From positions 124,001 through 188,000 of the forward strand of contig NZ_JAGJEG010000003.1 in assembly GCF_018100905.1 (NCBI RefSeq): DNA of 64,000 nucleotides. The letters run 5' to 3'. Made by a program: the position numbers and the translations under genes. This document shows, in pieces, positions 18,163 to 29,050 of the stretch. Every line of letters starts with the position of its first letter. Position 1 is the stretch's first letter. Under the pieces are notes generated by a model. The model was not told the DNA's origin. It ran no database searches and worked only from the letters and a program-made list of their open reading frames with translations. The stretch is from Pseudoalteromonas sp. MMG010. Lineage in GTDB: Bacteria > Pseudomonadota > Gammaproteobacteria > Enterobacterales > Alteromonadaceae.

Positions 18163-18450
18163 TTAGCCTACAATGCCTAAAATGTTGTATTCACGCATGA
18201 TCAGGTACTCTTGACCTTCGATCTTTTCAATTTTTTCAACATTACTGCCAAATATAACCGTTTCGCCTACTTTTACTTCTAGTGCTCTAATATCACCATT
18301 TTCTAAAGCTAGGCCATTGCCCACAGCAATAACTTCTCCGCGAGTTGATTTCTCAGCTGCAGAGCCAGTTAATACAATACCGCCAGCAGATTTGGTTTCT
18401 TCTTCTAAGCGCTTGATGATTACGCGATCTTGTAAAGGACGAATGTTCAT
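18163..18450 (-). CDS. groS: Co-chaperonin GroES
   Basis: This 95-residue cap of the GroEL chamber begins [14 protein letters not shown]. It has the mobile-loop region [20 protein letters not shown] (about 16-35) and ends with [14 protein letters not shown], all standard for the 10-kDa chaperonin. First gene of the groES-groEL operon, preceded by an AGGAGT-type ribosome-binding site. Confidence 0.98.
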   Translation of the reverse strand: MNIRPLQDRVIIKRLEEETKSAGGIVLTGSAAEKSTRGEVIAVGNGLALENGDIRALEVKVGETVIFGSNVEKIEKIEGQEYLIMREYNILGIVG

Positions 18451-18511
18451 TTTTTATTACTCCTAACAGTTTCTGAACAATACAGAATAAAAGCTTTGCT
18501 AATTTGCATTC

Positions 18512-18541
18512 AATAATGGGGGTGGAGTGAAAAATTCCAAG
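18512..18541 (-). promoter_or_regulatory. Sigma-32-type heat-shock promoter of groESL
   Basis: On the minus strand CTTGGAA (18541-18535) and CCCCCATT (18522-18515) are 12 bases apart, close to the RpoH consensus CTTGAAA / CCCCATnT. The -10 element ends about 64 bases before the groES start, leaving a normal 5' UTR. Confidence 0.75.
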
Positions 18542-18559
18542 AGAAAAAACGATAAATTT

Positions 18560-19039
18560 TTAATCTTTTCTTTCAAATTCACCATCTATTGTTGTTGGAT
18601 GCTCTACTTGATGATTATTTTGTTGTGTACTTTGCTGTGAAAAACCACTTGGACGTTGGTTTTGTTGCATTGAAGCACTCATTTTTACAGTGGCTTGGCT
18701 AGCAAGTCCGGCTGCTAATTTATTACGTATAGCTGGAGTGAGTAATAGCAACCCAAAAACGTCGGTCATAATGCCGGGAGTTAGTAATAATACACCCGCA
18801 ATCACTACACATATTCCGGTAAATAATTCTTTAGCTGGCATTTGCCCTTGTGCCATTTGGCTTTGCACATTTTGCATTGCGCCCATGCCTTGTTGTTTTA
18901 CCATTTTTGCCCCAAGTATGGCGGTCAGTATGACTAATGCAATCGTTGCAAAGCCACCAATCACTTCACTTACTTGAATGAGTAGGGCTATTTCAATAAT
19001 GGGAATGATAATAAACAACACAAATAAAAATCTAAACAT
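18560..19039 (-). CDS. fxsA: FxsA family inner-membrane protein
   Basis: The 159-residue protein has hydrophobic segments at about 3-22, 26-44 and 72-100, and a polar Gln/Ser-rich tail. The MFRFLFVLFIIIPIIEI start, AILGAKMVKQQG and LLLTPGIMTDVFGLLLLTP match FxsA, the membrane protein whose overproduction relieves F-plasmid exclusion of phage T7. Its normal role is unclear. Position next to groESL is conserved in many Gammaproteobacteria; it is upstream on the same strand but separated from groES by its own heat-shock promoter. Confidence 0.88.
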   Translation of the reverse strand: MFRFLFVLFIIIPIIEIALLIQVSEVIGGFATIALVILTAILGAKMVKQQGMGAMQNVQSQMAQGQMPAKELFTGICVVIAGVLLLTPGIMTDVFGLLLLTPAIRNKLAAGLASQATVKMSASMQQNQRPSGFSQQSTQQNNHQVEHPTTIDGEFERKD

Positions 19040-19213
19040 AAAGCTCTCTAATTAATGAAACTCAATAGAGTTGGTGAAATATTAATGAGGGTGCAGGGGT
19101 CTTTTTTCAAGAGAGCATATTAGCCTATCCTTTAATAAGGTTATCTACACATTGGTTTAGCTATCAGATACTATGGATATATCAAAATATCCTCAGTTTT
19201 AATATGGTTAATT

Positions 19214-19534
19214 ATGAATACGCAATTTAAGCTAATTTTTACGACGTGCGAAAACGAACAAGAAGCCAAAGTGCTTGCTACTGCACTGGTAAAACGACAA
19301 CAAGCTGCTTGTGTCAATATTTTACCTAAAGTCACTTCTATTTATATGTGGGAGCAAGCATTGGTTGAATCTCAAGAGGTTAAGTTATTGATTAAAACCA
19401 AAGCTGAAAAATTAAATGACGTGTTCGATACCATTAAATCGTTACACAGTTATGAAGTACCTGAAATTCAGGTGGTTGATGTAAGTACCGGTAATTTAGC
19501 GTACTTTAATTGGATGGATGAGGTTTTAAGTTAA
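19214..19534 (+). CDS. cutA: Divalent-cation tolerance protein CutA
   Basis: The 106-residue protein has the PII-like CutA fold signature, with RQQAACVNILPKVTSIYMWE around 28-47 and SYEVPEIQVVDVSTGNLAYFNW near the end. CutA forms trimers and is linked to copper tolerance, although its molecular role is unresolved. Its stop codon shares a base with the dsbD start (TAATG), so the two are translationally coupled, as in other Gammaproteobacteria. Confidence 0.95.
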   Translation: MNTQFKLIFTTCENEQEAKVLATALVKRQQAACVNILPKVTSIYMWEQALVESQEVKLLIKTKAEKLNDVFDTIKSLHSYEVPEIQVVDVSTGNLAYFNWMDEVLS

Positions 19535-21336
19535 TGCGTTGGTTGTTTTTTTGCTTGCTGTTTATAGCTTCGGCTCCTTCATTATCTGCAAATAATAGTT
19601 TTTTAAATGATTTTATTAATGATGCTCCGCAACAGCGATTTTTGCCTGTAGATCAAGCTTTTGTATTTAATTTTTCACAGCAAGGGAGTGAATTTGATAT
19701 TAGCTGGGATATTGCGCCTGGGTATTATTTATATAAGAAAAAAATTGAACTAATTGCTAAAAATGCCACGATAAAAGTAGGTGATTTAGGGCTGGGCGAG
19801 ATTATTGAAGATGAATTTTTTGGCAAAACCGAAGTCTTTTTTAATCGTGTTAGTTTAACAAGTCATTTAAGCCATATTACCACCGATGCGGTGGTTAAAA
19901 TACGTTATCAGGGGTGTGCAGAAGCTGGGTTGTGTTATCCACCGGAGGTAATCAGTGTACCACTTAGCCTCATTCATACCGAACAAGCCACTGCGAGTGA
20001 AAAAAGTGCTTTATCGGCACCGCAAAGCATACAAAATGCACCTAATAAAAACACAAACACCACAACAAGCGAATTAACCTTCGCAGAGCGTTTAGCAAGC
20101 CAGGGTTTACTTACTAACTTAGTAATATTTTTTGTATTAGGTGTAGGGCTTGCATTTACGCCGTGTGTATTTCCTATGTTTCCTATTTTATCGAGCTTAA
20201 TTGCTGGGCAACAAAACCTTTCAACTAAAAAAGCATTTATATTGTCATTTGTGTACATTCAGGGCATGGCAGTTACCTATGCTATTTTAGGATTAGTCGT
20301 TGCTGCATTAGGCGGGCAAGTACAAGGGTATTTACAGCACCCCTATGTATTAATTAGCTTTAGCTTATTATTTGTATTATTGGCTATGTCGATGTTTGGC
20401 TGGTACGAAATAAAATTACCTAGCGGTTTAATGAATAAATTAACGCATGTTAGCAACAAGCAACAGGGCGGAAATTACCTCGGTGTATTTTTAATGGGAG
20501 TGTTGTCGGGGTTGATTGCCTCACCGTGTACAACGGCGCCATTATCGGCTGCATTATTGTTTGTGGCACAAAGTGGCGATTACTTTATTGGCGGAATAAC
20601 CTTATACGTACTGAGTTTAGGCATGGGGTTACCTCTGTTGTTACTAGGAACATCGGGTGGAAAATTACTGCCAAAAGCGGGCGCTTGGATGCAGCAAGTT
20701 AAAACCTTATTTGGTTTTATTATGTTGGCTATCCCGCTTATTTTGCTTGAACGCATTGTTGCTTTTAATATTATTTTGCTACTTGCTGGTGGGTTAGCAT
20801 TAGCGATAGCTGTTTATTTACATTATTGGCAAAGTAGTCAGCGACAAAGTAAATCTAAAACCGCTTTATGGTTAATTGCAACGCTATTAGTGCTGACAAG
20901 TTTTACCTTAGTTAAACAAGCCCTTTGGCCGCAGAAGGCGCATACACAGCAAGTTAAGCAGGAAAATACGTTTACAAAAGTGGCAGATTTAGCCCAGTTA
21001 AAAACGGCGGTAGCAAAGGCAAATAAGCAAGGTATGCCGGTTATGGTCGATTTGTATGCTGATTGGTGTGTGGCGTGTAAAGAGTTTGAGCATTACACCT
21101 TTCCTCAAGCACAAGTGCAAAGTGAATTTAAGCACTTTACGCTTATTCAAATAGATTTAACGCAAAGTGATAACGAAACCATCGAAGTCATGGATGAATA
21201 TAGTGTATTTGGGTTACCCAGTATTTTGTTTTTTAATACCCAAGGTAAAGAGCTCAATGACTTACGAGTAACAGGTTTTTTAAACGCAGATGACTTTGCG
21301 AACCACCTTTCTAGAGTGCGTGCCAACGCCCAGTAG
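19534..21336 (+). CDS. dsbD: Thiol:disulfide interchange protein DsbD
   Basis: This 600-residue inner-membrane protein carries electrons from cytoplasmic thioredoxin to periplasmic DsbC/DsbG and cytochrome c maturation proteins. All three redox pairs are visible. The periplasmic alpha domain has C128 and C134 (GCAEAGLC). The membrane domain has TPC (C211) and SPC (C332) among about eight helices. The C-terminal thioredoxin-like domain has WCVAC (C512, C515). A signal peptide covers about residues 1-19. Overlaps cutA by one base. Confidence 0.97.
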   Translation: MRWLFFCLLFIASAPSLSANNSFLNDFINDAPQQRFLPVDQAFVFNFSQQGSEFDISWDIAPGYYLYKKKIELIAKNATIKVGDLGLGEIIEDEFFGKTEVFFNRVSLTSHLSHITTDAVVKIRYQGCAEAGLCYPPEVISVPLSLIHTEQATASEKSALSAPQSIQNAPNKNTNTTTSELTFAERLASQGLLTNLVIFFVLGVGLAFTPCVFPMFPILSSLIAGQQNLSTKKAFILSFVYIQGMAVTYAILGLVVAALGGQVQGYLQHPYVLISFSLLFVLLAMSMFGWYEIKLPSGLMNKLTHVSNKQQGGNYLGVFLMGVLSGLIASPCTTAPLSAALLFVAQSGDYFIGGITLYVLSLGMGLPLLLLGTSGGKLLPKAGAWMQQVKTLFGFIMLAIPLILLERIVAFNIILLLAGGLALAIAVYLHYWQSSQRQSKSKTALWLIATLLVLTSFTLVKQALWPQKAHTQQVKQENTFTKVADLAQLKTAVAKANKQGMPVMVDLYADWCVACKEFEHYTFPQAQVQSEFKHFTLIQIDLTQSDNETIEVMDEYSVFGLPSILFFNTQGKELNDLRVTGFLNADDFANHLSRVRANAQ

Positions 21337-21363
21337 TCGTACAAAAGTCGGCTATTTATACTG

Positions 21364-21400
21364 CAGGTTTATCACTGGTTTAATGCTAGCGATAAGCCTG
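21364..21400 (+). other. Stem-loop after dsbD
   Basis: CAGGTTTATC (21364-21373) pairs with GATAAGCCTG (21391-21400), ten pairs with one G-U. No U-tract follows, so a classical terminator is not evident; it may stabilise the dsbD message end. Confidence 0.4.
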
Positions 21401-21446
21401 TAAATTCTTCGTTACATTTCCCTCCAATAGAGATTAGACCAGTATT

Positions 21447-21477
21447 TTGCTGCTATTTACGTCGAACTGACTATAAT
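21447..21477 (+). promoter_or_regulatory. Candidate promoter for aroQ-accB-accC
   Basis: A perfect -10 TATAAT (21472-21477) has TTGCTG 19 bases upstream as a possible -35. It lies 110 bases before the aroQ start. Spacing is longer than ideal. Confidence 0.35.
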
Positions 21478-21587
21478 AGAGCGCTAACGTGAGAAAGTGT
21501 TGCTATTTTTCTTTTTTGTACTTATGTTATATCGAAAAGCTAGTTAGCAATTGTTTAACTCATTACTTATAGGATATATCGCGTATT

Positions 21588-22040
21588 ATGGCTGCAAAAT
21601 TTAAACTTTTAGTTATAAATGGCCCCAACTTAAACATGCTTGGTAAACGTGAACCAGATAAATATGGTTCACAAACGTTAGCCGAGATTATGAGCGAACT
21701 AAATATGGTTGCTCAGAGTCTAGATGTTGAGTTAGCGCATTTTCAAAGTAATAGTGAACAGGCTTTAATAGAACGTATTCACGATGCTTGGCAAGCGGTT
21801 GATTTTATCATTATAAACCCTGCTGCATTTACGCATACTAGCGTTGCTTTACGTGATGCACTGTTAAGTATTTCGGTACCGTTTTATGAAGTTCATTTAA
21901 GTAACGTACATGCGCGTGAAGCGTTTAGACATCATTCTTATTTTTCTGATGTGGCGCAAGGCGTAATATGCGGATTAGGTGCAATGGGTTATAAAGCAGC
22001 ATTAACAGCTGCGGTAATGCGTTTGCAAAATACACTTTAA
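21588..22040 (+). CDS. aroQ: Type II 3-dehydroquinate dehydratase
   Basis: The 150-residue enzyme dehydrates 3-dehydroquinate to 3-dehydroshikimate in the shikimate pathway. The [17 protein letters not shown] block (11-27) contains the catalytic tyrosine (about 26) and arginine 21. [16 protein letters not shown] and [17 protein letters not shown] follow, as in the dodecameric type II enzymes. It is followed by accB and accC, the common aroQ-accBC arrangement in Gammaproteobacteria. Confidence 0.97.
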   Translation: MAAKFKLLVINGPNLNMLGKREPDKYGSQTLAEIMSELNMVAQSLDVELAHFQSNSEQALIERIHDAWQAVDFIIINPAAFTHTSVALRDALLSISVPFYEVHLSNVHAREAFRHHSYFSDVAQGVICGLGAMGYKAALTAAVMRLQNTL

Positions 22041-22117
22041 TTTAAATTTAACCTCAGTTATTAAGCGTGAGCAAATAGCTTTGGTTTTAACACACAAACT
22101 AACAGGCGGGTCGTTAA

Positions 22118-22585
22118 ATGGATATTCGCAAGATTAAAAAACTTATCGAATTAGTAGAAGAATCGGGTATTGCTGAACTTGAGATCACCGAAGGTGAAGA
22201 GTCGGTACGTATTAATCGTAATAATATGAGCGCAGGCCCAGCATACGCTCCTCAGTACGCACCACAATTTGCAGCGCCGGCACCAACAGCGGCACCCGTA
22301 ACTGCTCCTGCAGTTGCTGAAGAATCAGCACAAGCACCAGCAGCACCAACAGGTCATCAGGTTTTATCACCTATGGTTGGTTCTTTTTACACTGCAGCGT
22401 CACCAGATGCACCTGCATATGTAGAAGTCGGTACACAAGTAAAAGTAGGCGATACATTATGTATTGTTGAAGCAATGAAAATGATGAACCAAATAGAATC
22501 AGATAAAGCCGGTACTATAAAAGCAATTTTAGTAGAAAACGGCGAACCAGTAGAATTTGATCAACCTCTATTCATCATTGAATAA
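22118..22585 (+). CDS. accB: Acetyl-CoA carboxylase biotin carboxyl carrier protein
   Basis: The 155-residue carrier has an N-terminal helical region, an Ala/Pro-rich linker (about 42-82) and a C-terminal biotinyl domain with EAMKMMN, where lysine 121 is biotinylated by BirA. It shuttles carboxyl groups between AccC and AccAD for malonyl-CoA synthesis. A GGCGGG-type stretch precedes the start. accC begins 27 bases after the stop. Confidence 0.97.
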   Translation: MDIRKIKKLIELVEESGIAELEITEGEESVRINRNNMSAGPAYAPQYAPQFAAPAPTAAPVTAPAVAEESAQAPAAPTGHQVLSPMVGSFYTAASPDAPAYVEVGTQVKVGDTLCIVEAMKMMNQIESDKAGTIKAILVENGEPVEFDQPLFIIE

Positions 22586-22611
22586 TTACGCAACTTTTAA
22601 GGCCAACTCTT

Positions 22612-23952
22612 ATGTTAGATAAAGTAGTCATTGCAAACCGAGGTGAAATTGCACTTCGTGTATTGCGCGCCTGCAAAGAGCTTGGGATCAAAACGGTTGC
22701 TGTGCATTCAACGGCGGATCGCGATCTTAAGCATGTATTACTTGCAGATGAAACCATTTGTATTGGTAGACCTCCAGCAACTGAAAGTTATTTAGATATA
22801 CCGCGTATTATTGCGGCAGCTGAAGTAACTGATGCTGTAGCGATTCATCCAGGTTATGGTTTCCTGTCTGAAAATGCGGATTTTGCCGACCAAGTTGAGC
22901 AAAGTGGTTTTGTATTTATTGGTCCAACAGGCGATACCATTCGTTTGATGGGTGATAAAGTATCGGCAATTGAAGCAATGCGTAAAGCGGGCGTTCCGTG
23001 TGTACCAGGTTCTGATGGCCCTGTAACTGACGATAACGAACGTAATATGCAAATTGCAAAACGCATAGGTTACCCTGTGATCATAAAAGCGGCCGGTGGC
23101 GGTGGTGGTCGTGGTATGCGTGTTGTTCGTAGTGAATCAGAACTTATAGATTCTATCGCGCTTACTCAGCAAGAAGCGAAGCAGTTCTTTGGTAATAGCA
23201 TGGTTTACATGGAAAAATTCCTAGAAAACCCTCGCCATATCGAAGTTCAAGTACTTGCAGATGGACAAGGTAATGCCGTGCACTTAGGTGAACGAGATTG
23301 TTCAATGCAACGTCGTCATCAAAAGGTAGTTGAAGAAGCGCCTGCGCCAGGTATTACTGCCGAAATGCGTAAGTTTATTGGTGAGCGCTGTACACGTGCA
23401 TGTATTGAAATTGGCTACCGCGGTGCGGGTACGTTTGAATTTTTATACGAAAACGGTGAGTTTTACTTTATTGAAATGAATACCCGTATTCAGGTTGAGC
23501 ACCCTGTAACCGAAATGGTAACAGGCGTTGACTTAATTAAAGAGCAATTAAAAATTGCAGCGGGCCAACCATTATCATTTACTCAAGACGATGTGGTTAT
23601 TCGTGGACATGCTATTGAGTGTCGTATTAATGCCGAAGACCCAGATACATTTATTCCTTCGCCGGGTAAAATTACACGATTCCACCCTGCCGGTGGTTTA
23701 GGTATTCGTTGGGATAGCCATATTTACGCAGATTACTCAGTACCGCCACATTACGATTCGATGATAGGTAAGCTTATTACTTATGGAGAAAACCGTGATG
23801 TTGCGATAGCGCGTGGACGCAATGCATTAAGCGAATTAGTTATTGATGGTATTAAAACGAATACACCATTACATAAAAAAATTCTTGCTGATGAAAACTT
23901 CCAAAATGGTGGAACTAATATCCACTACCTTGAGAAAAAACTAGGGCTTTAA
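22612..23952 (+). CDS. accC: Biotin carboxylase subunit of acetyl-CoA carboxylase
   Basis: This 446-residue ATP-grasp enzyme carboxylates biotin on AccB using ATP and bicarbonate. The glycine-rich ATP loop GGGGGRGMR is at 162-170, [15 protein letters not shown] follows near 225-240, and the catalytic [14 protein letters not shown] block lies near 288-301. Last gene of the aroQ-accB-accC set, closed by a terminator. Confidence 0.98.
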   Translation: MLDKVVIANRGEIALRVLRACKELGIKTVAVHSTADRDLKHVLLADETICIGRPPATESYLDIPRIIAAAEVTDAVAIHPGYGFLSENADFADQVEQSGFVFIGPTGDTIRLMGDKVSAIEAMRKAGVPCVPGSDGPVTDDNERNMQIAKRIGYPVIIKAAGGGGGRGMRVVRSESELIDSIALTQQEAKQFFGNSMVYMEKFLENPRHIEVQVLADGQGNAVHLGERDCSMQRRHQKVVEEAPAPGITAEMRKFIGERCTRACIEIGYRGAGTFEFLYENGEFYFIEMNTRIQVEHPVTEMVTGVDLIKEQLKIAAGQPLSFTQDDVVIRGHAIECRINAEDPDTFIPSPGKITRFHPAGGLGIRWDSHIYADYSVPPHYDSMIGKLITYGENRDVAIARGRNALSELVIDGIKTNTPLHKKILADENFQNGGTNIHYLEKKLGL

Positions 23953-23966
23953 ATTCTTAGTTTTTT

Positions 23967-23997
23967 GAAAAACCGGCTTATATAGTCGGTTTTTTTA
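23967..23997 (+). terminator. Intrinsic terminator after accC
   Basis: AAAAACCG and CGGTTTTT arms enclose a short partly pairing loop, followed by T7, starting 15 bases after the accC stop. Confidence 0.75.
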
Positions 23998-24083
23998 TGT
24001 CTAAAACGCCATTCTATCGCCATAAAAAAATATTCTGGTATGATTATAGCCAATAGATGTTTAGATAGTTTTTTGAGGTATAA

Positions 24084-24548
24084 ATGACAGCGTGCTTTTC
24101 AGCGCACTTAATTGATGAGAATGCCACTGTAAGCATGGGTAATCAGTTAGCGACTATTATTGATAATGGCGCAGTGCTTTATTTACATGGTGACTTAGGC
24201 GCAGGAAAAACCACGTTTACACGCGGTGTAGTGCAAGGTTTTGGTCATGTGGGGAAAGTTAAAAGCCCTACTTATACCTTGGTAGAACCATATGAATTGG
24301 CCAGTGCTAATGTTTACCACTTTGATTTATACCGCTTAGGCGACCCAGAAGAGCTAGAATTTATGGGGATCCGCGATTATTTTTCGAGCCACGCTATTTG
24401 TATTGTTGAGTGGCCAGAAAAAGGAGGGGACTTTATTCCAACTCCTGATTTAAATATCACTTTAAGCTATGTTAAAAATGAACGTAATATACATATTGAA
24501 AGTGCCAGTGAGCGCGGTATAGCAATAATAAATAAATTAAAAAAATAA
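24084..24548 (+). CDS. tsaE: tRNA t6A biosynthesis ATPase TsaE
   Basis: The 154-residue P-loop protein has the Walker A motif GDLGAGKTT at 36-44 and the VKSPTYTLVEPYE stretch near 60-72. TsaE works with TsaB, TsaD and TsaC to form threonylcarbamoyl-adenosine on ANN-decoding tRNAs. It heads the conserved run tsaE-amiB-mutL-miaA-hfq-hflXKC. Confidence 0.95.
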   Translation: MTACFSAHLIDENATVSMGNQLATIIDNGAVLYLHGDLGAGKTTFTRGVVQGFGHVGKVKSPTYTLVEPYELASANVYHFDLYRLGDPEELEFMGIRDYFSSHAICIVEWPEKGGDFIPTPDLNITLSYVKNERNIHIESASERGIAIINKLKK

Positions 24549-24564
24549 AGGCGGTTATTGTTTA

Positions 24565-25908
24565 ATGAACAAGGGTGTTGTTAAGTGTTTAGTGATCCTT
24601 ACATTAATTTTAGTGAATTTTCCCGCATGGGCTAAAAACACCATTAATAGTGTACGAGTGTGGCCATCTCCAGATAGCACTCGTGTGGTATTTGACCTAG
24701 CAGAAAAACCCGAATTTAGTTACTTTATGCTAAAAAATCCTAGCCGGTTAGTGGTTGATTTAGAGCACACCCCTAAGATTAAAAACTTACCGAGTATCCC
24801 CAGTAAGCATAAAATTGTTAATAAGTTACGCTATTCAACACCCAAAAATAAGGATAGTGTACGCTTTGTATTTGAATTAGATGTTCCGATAAAACCGGTT
24901 GTATTTGCGTTAGCGCCAACGGGTCCTTATAAAAACCGCTTAGTGGTCGACTTGTATAATAAGTCGCAACCCGTTGCAACCAATAGCGCTGCCCAAACGG
25001 CAGCTAAAAACCGTAAGCTAAGACAAGAGCGCGATATTGTTATTGCAATAGATGCAGGACATGGTGGTGAAGACCCTGGTTCAATTGGACCATCGGGAAC
25101 GTATGAAAAAACGATTACCTTACAAATTGCTAAACGCTTAGAGAAATTAATTGATGCCGAAAAAGGCATGATCTCAAGAATGGTACGAAGTGGCGATTAC
25201 TTTGTAAAACTCAACACGCGTACTAATCGGGCGCGTCAGAAAAAAGCTGACTTTTTTGTGTCGATTCACGCTGATGCATTTACCAGCCCCGGTCCAAATG
25301 GAGCGTCAGTGTGGGTATTATCGTTACGCAGAGCAAACTCTGAAATTGGTAAATGGATAGAAGACAAAGAAAAACATTCAGAGCTATTAGGTGGCGCAGC
25401 CGATGTTATTAAAGATGCCGCTAACGAAAAGTATTTAGCCCAAGCGTTACTTGATATGTCGATGGATCATTCGATGAAAACAGGGTTAAGCGTAGCCGAA
25501 GAAGTTGTTAAAGAATTAAAAAAGGTAGCTAAGCTACACAAAAAAGTGCCACAACATGCCAGCTTAGCAGTGTTAAAGTCGCCAGATATTCCTTCTATTT
25601 TGGTTGAAACAGGATTTATTTCTAACCACCGTGAAGAACGTTTATTAAAAAGCGCCAGCCATCAACAGCGCTTGGCTAAAGCTATTTTTACTTCAATTAA
25701 AAGCTATTATTTGAAAAACCCTCCTGATGATTCATTATTTGCAAAAATGAAGGCTCAAAACCCAACCAAATATAAAGTACGCTCGGGAGAGTCATTAAGT
25801 TTATTAGCAAATCGTTACGGGGTATCGGTAAGTAAAATTAAAACAATAAATAACCTTAAATCGAATACGTTGTTTATTGGCCAAGAACTGAATATCCCGC
25901 AAAGCTAA
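24565..25908 (+). CDS. amiB: N-acetylmuramoyl-L-alanine amidase with AMIN and LysM domains
   Basis: This 447-residue periplasmic amidase cleaves peptidoglycan stem peptides during daughter-cell separation. After a signal peptide (about 1-23) come an AMIN domain (about 27-125), an Amidase_3 zinc hydrolase domain (about 156-370; zinc ligand H166 in IDAGHGGEDPG, a second histidine in SIHADAF, glutamate in VETGF) and a C-terminal LysM (about 400-446). Named amiB by its place between tsaE and mutL and its LysM tail; AmiC-type naming is the alternative. Confidence 0.92.
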   Translation: MNKGVVKCLVILTLILVNFPAWAKNTINSVRVWPSPDSTRVVFDLAEKPEFSYFMLKNPSRLVVDLEHTPKIKNLPSIPSKHKIVNKLRYSTPKNKDSVRFVFELDVPIKPVVFALAPTGPYKNRLVVDLYNKSQPVATNSAAQTAAKNRKLRQERDIVIAIDAGHGGEDPGSIGPSGTYEKTITLQIAKRLEKLIDAEKGMISRMVRSGDYFVKLNTRTNRARQKKADFFVSIHADAFTSPGPNGASVWVLSLRRANSEIGKWIEDKEKHSELLGGAADVIKDAANEKYLAQALLDMSMDHSMKTGLSVAEEVVKELKKVAKLHKKVPQHASLAVLKSPDIPSILVETGFISNHREERLLKSASHQQRLAKAIFTSIKSYYLKNPPDDSLFAKMKAQNPTKYKVRSGESLSLLANRYGVSVSKIKTINNLKSNTLFIGQELNIPQS

Positions 25909-25935
25909 TTGCTAACCACTATTTTAGGACATCAC

Positions 25936-27762
25936 ATGAGCATTGAAATACTGCCTGCGCGATTAGCAAACCAAATAGCTGCGGGTGAAGTAGTTGAACG
26001 CCCAGCTTCGGTAGTTAAAGAACTTGTTGAAAATAGTTTAGATGCTGGGGCAACTCGCATTCAAATAGAAATTGAACGTGGTGGTCATAAGTTAATTAAA
26101 ATTACAGATAATGGTAGTGGCATTGCTAAAGAGCAACTCACTTTAGCTTTGTCACGTCATGCGACAAGCAAGCTAAAGTCATTAGATGATTTAGAAAATA
26201 TTTGTTCGTTAGGCTTTAGAGGCGAAGCACTTGCGTCGATTAGTTCTGTATCGCGCTTAACACTTAGCTCAAAACCTAAATCACAAGACGCCGCTTGGCA
26301 GGCCTTTGCACAAGGGCGCGATATGGCGGTAGAAGTTAAGCCGGTTGCACATCCCGATGGCACCTCGATTGAAGTAAAAGATTTATTTTTTAACACCCCC
26401 GCTAGGCGCAAATTTTTACGTACTGAGAAGACAGAGTTTAGTCATATCGATGAGCTTATTAAGCGTATTGCTTTGAGTCGCTTTGATGTCACAATAACCT
26501 TAACTCATAACCAAAAAGTTGTTAGGCAGTATCGTGCAAAACCAGATCCTTGCCAAGCGATTAGTCGGGTTGCTCAAGTTGCAGGTAAAGCATTTGCTGA
26601 GCAAGGCTTGCATATAGTATCGGGAGAGCCTGGGCTACAACTCACAGGCTGGGTACTTCCTGTGGGAGCTGCTAATACCACGCAATATACTTATGTGAAT
26701 AATCGCATGATGCGCGATAAACTCATATTGCATGCTATACGACAAGCGTTTGAAGAGGTTGCCGGTGAACAGCCTTTACCGGGTTTTGTTATTTATATTG
26801 ATATTGACCCACGCCAAGTTGATGTGAACGTACACCCAGCAAAACATGAAGTACGTTTTCATCAAGGGCGTTTAGTGCACGACTTTATTTTACAGGCAAT
26901 TAAACAAGTTGTTGTGCCATTACAAGGTGAGTTAACGCATCCCGAAAATACTCAAGGTAGTGCAGCAAATAACACCACCACTTTAGAACATAGCTCAATA
27001 AATTATGCGCCAAGTATACAACACACAGACAACGGCCTTGATTACCCTAAATCATCGTTAAAAAGTCATGCCAGTGCTCAAGGGACTTATTCGGGTGGTG
27101 GCCGTGCTAGCGAAAAAAGCACCGCAGCTAATCACCATGATGTAAATGCTTTTTACCAAGGTGTAAGTGAGCAACAAGCTGCGCATTTTGATCAAGTCAA
27201 TACAATACAAACTCAGCCAGAGCCAAATCAAATTTCACAACCTAATGCGATGATCATTTCTTTAGCGAATGGGGCGTGTGCATTTAGTGAAGATAATCAA
27301 TTATTTTGTTCCCATTTTAAGTATGTGTTAAGCGAACACTGGTACAGTCAGATAGAACTACACGGTAGTTTAGACGGCAAAGCATTGTTATTGCCAGTGC
27401 GCGTAAATTTAACAGAGCAAGACGCGATAGTATTAACTAAACAGCAGTCGTGGTTTACTTTACTCGGTTTTGATTTAGTTATAGAAAAAAACTTTGTTAT
27501 GGTTAAAAAGCTGCCTCATAGCATGTATTTACTTGATGTTAGCGAAGCGATAAATAACTTATTAGCACAATGTAATGTACAAGAAGACACGTTAGTACAA
27601 TGGCTATCATGGTTAGTAAGCTGCGTTCCTTCGCGTTTTTACAATAGTAGTGCCTTTATGGCTCAGCAGCAGGAAATGAAAAATAATCCACAAACTTTGC
27701 AACGCTTGAGGCAAAAAGCAGTTAAAATAGACATACAAGACTATTTAGCGCAAATAAATTAA
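25936..27762 (+). CDS. mutL: DNA mismatch repair protein MutL
   Basis: This 608-residue protein couples MutS mismatch recognition to MutH and UvrD. The N-terminal GHKL ATPase has [19 protein letters not shown] and [11 protein letters not shown] long polar linker (about 335-420) precedes the C-terminal dimerisation domain. I use ATG 25936 with AGGA seven bases upstream; a TTG at 25909 would add nine residues not typical of MutL, which normally starts M.IE.LP..LANQI. No DQHA.E endonuclease motif is seen, as expected for a species with MutH. Confidence 0.96.
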   Translation: MSIEILPARLANQIAAGEVVERPASVVKELVENSLDAGATRIQIEIERGGHKLIKITDNGSGIAKEQLTLALSRHATSKLKSLDDLENICSLGFRGEALASISSVSRLTLSSKPKSQDAAWQAFAQGRDMAVEVKPVAHPDGTSIEVKDLFFNTPARRKFLRTEKTEFSHIDELIKRIALSRFDVTITLTHNQKVVRQYRAKPDPCQAISRVAQVAGKAFAEQGLHIVSGEPGLQLTGWVLPVGAANTTQYTYVNNRMMRDKLILHAIRQAFEEVAGEQPLPGFVIYIDIDPRQVDVNVHPAKHEVRFHQGRLVHDFILQAIKQVVVPLQGELTHPENTQGSAANNTTTLEHSSINYAPSIQHTDNGLDYPKSSLKSHASAQGTYSGGGRASEKSTAANHHDVNAFYQGVSEQQAAHFDQVNTIQTQPEPNQISQPNAMIISLANGACAFSEDNQLFCSHFKYVLSEHWYSQIELHGSLDGKALLLPVRVNLTEQDAIVLTKQQSWFTLLGFDLVIEKNFVMVKKLPHSMYLLDVSEAINNLLAQCNVQEDTLVQWLSWLVSCVPSRFYNSSAFMAQQQEMKNNPQTLQRLRQKAVKIDIQDYLAQIN

Positions 27763-27769
27763 GGTTATC

Positions 27770-28690
27770 GTGTTGAGTAAATTACCGGTCATATTTTTAA
27801 TGGGCCCTACTGCTGCAGGAAAAACAGCATTAGCCATTGAACTATGTGAGCATTTAAAAACAGAAATCATAAGTGTTGATTCGGCACTCATATACAAAGG
27901 TATGGATATTGGTACCGCAAAACCTGATGCTCAAGAGCAACAAGTGGCGCCGCATCATTTAATCGACTTCCTTGACCCGAGTGCATCGTATTCAGTTGCT
28001 GATTTTAGACGTGACGCGATTGCTAAAATAGATGAGTTTCATCGCCAAGGCAAAGTCCCCGTGTTGGTTGGTGGCACCATGATGTACTTTAAGTCATTAA
28101 TTGATGGTTTATCACCATTGCCTGAAGCCGATGTAAATATACGCTTAGAGCTTGAACAGCAGGCAAAACAACATGGTTGGCCACACTTACACAAAGAATT
28201 AGCTAAAGTTGACAGCCAAGCGGCCGAAAAAATAAGTGAGAATGATTCACAAAGAATTAATCGAGCTTTAGAGGTCTACCGTATAACAGGTCAATCTATG
28301 ACGGAATTGCAAAAACAAAAGCAACCGCCATTACCTTATACATTCCATCAGTTTGCTATTGCACCTGATGATCGCAGCGAGTTACATGCGCGAATTGAGC
28401 AAAGATTTAAAATAATGATCGAACAGGGGTTTGAAAAAGAAGTTTCGACCCTATATATACGTAAGGATTTACATCCCAATATGCCTTCAATTCGTTGTGT
28501 GGGTTACAGACAAATGTGGGATTACCTTGCGGGCGAAATTGACCATGATGAAATGGTTTTTAGAGGCATCGCAGCTACACGACAATTGGCTAAACGGCAA
28601 TTAACGTGGTTACGAAGTTGGCCCGAGTTAACGTGGTTAACAACAGATGATGAAGAAAACTTGCATCGTGTAGTAAGTTCGCTAAGCTAG
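27770..28690 (+). CDS. miaA: tRNA dimethylallyltransferase
   Basis: The 306-residue enzyme adds dimethylallyl to N6 of A37 in tRNAs reading UNN codons. The P-loop GPTAAGKTA is at 12-20, followed by [16 protein letters not shown] (about 36-51) and the PHHLID block. The start is GTG at 27770 with AAGG six bases upstream, seven bases after the mutL stop. Confidence 0.97.
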   Translation: MLSKLPVIFLMGPTAAGKTALAIELCEHLKTEIISVDSALIYKGMDIGTAKPDAQEQQVAPHHLIDFLDPSASYSVADFRRDAIAKIDEFHRQGKVPVLVGGTMMYFKSLIDGLSPLPEADVNIRLELEQQAKQHGWPHLHKELAKVDSQAAEKISENDSQRINRALEVYRITGQSMTELQKQKQPPLPYTFHQFAIAPDDRSELHARIEQRFKIMIEQGFEKEVSTLYIRKDLHPNMPSIRCVGYRQMWDYLAGEIDHDEMVFRGIAATRQLAKRQLTWLRSWPELTWLTTDDEENLHRVVSSLS

Positions 28691-28768
28691 TAGTAGTTGA
28701 ATGTTTAATTTATTAAATGAGTTCAGCCACTTAATTATAATAACACCTAAAAACGAAGGAATAATAAC

Positions 28769-29035
28769 ATGGCAAAAGGCCAATCGCTCCAAGACCCATT
28801 TTTGAATGCATTACGTCGTGAACGCATTCCAGTATCAATTTTTTTGGTAAATGGTATTAAGCTGCAAGGTAAAATACAGTCATTTGACCAATTTGTTATC
28901 TTACTAGATAACACTGTAAACCAAATGGTTTACAAGCACGCAATTTCAACCGTAGTTCCTGCTCGTGCAGTTAATTTTCAAGGTGTTCAAGGTGATGAAA
29001 GCACTGATGAAGAACCTGAAGTAGGAAATTTTTAA
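28769..29035 (+). CDS. hfq: RNA chaperone Hfq
   Basis: This 88-residue Sm-like hexamer subunit mediates sRNA-mRNA pairing. The [20 protein letters not shown] start, Sm1 motif [20 protein letters not shown] and Sm2 motif [12 protein letters not shown] are intact. The acidic C-terminal tail is short. A GAAGGAATAA ribosome-binding region precedes the ATG. Confidence 0.98.
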   Translation: MAKGQSLQDPFLNALRRERIPVSIFLVNGIKLQGKIQSFDQFVILLDNTVNQMVYKHAISTVVPARAVNFQGVQGDESTDEEPEVGNF

Positions 29036-29050
29036 TTAGGAGCGTAATGC

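Noticed and set aside
25909-25935. TTG start adding nine residues to MutL
   Set aside because: Abuts the amiB stop without a ribosome site; the downstream ATG has AGGA at correct spacing and matches MutL N-termini.
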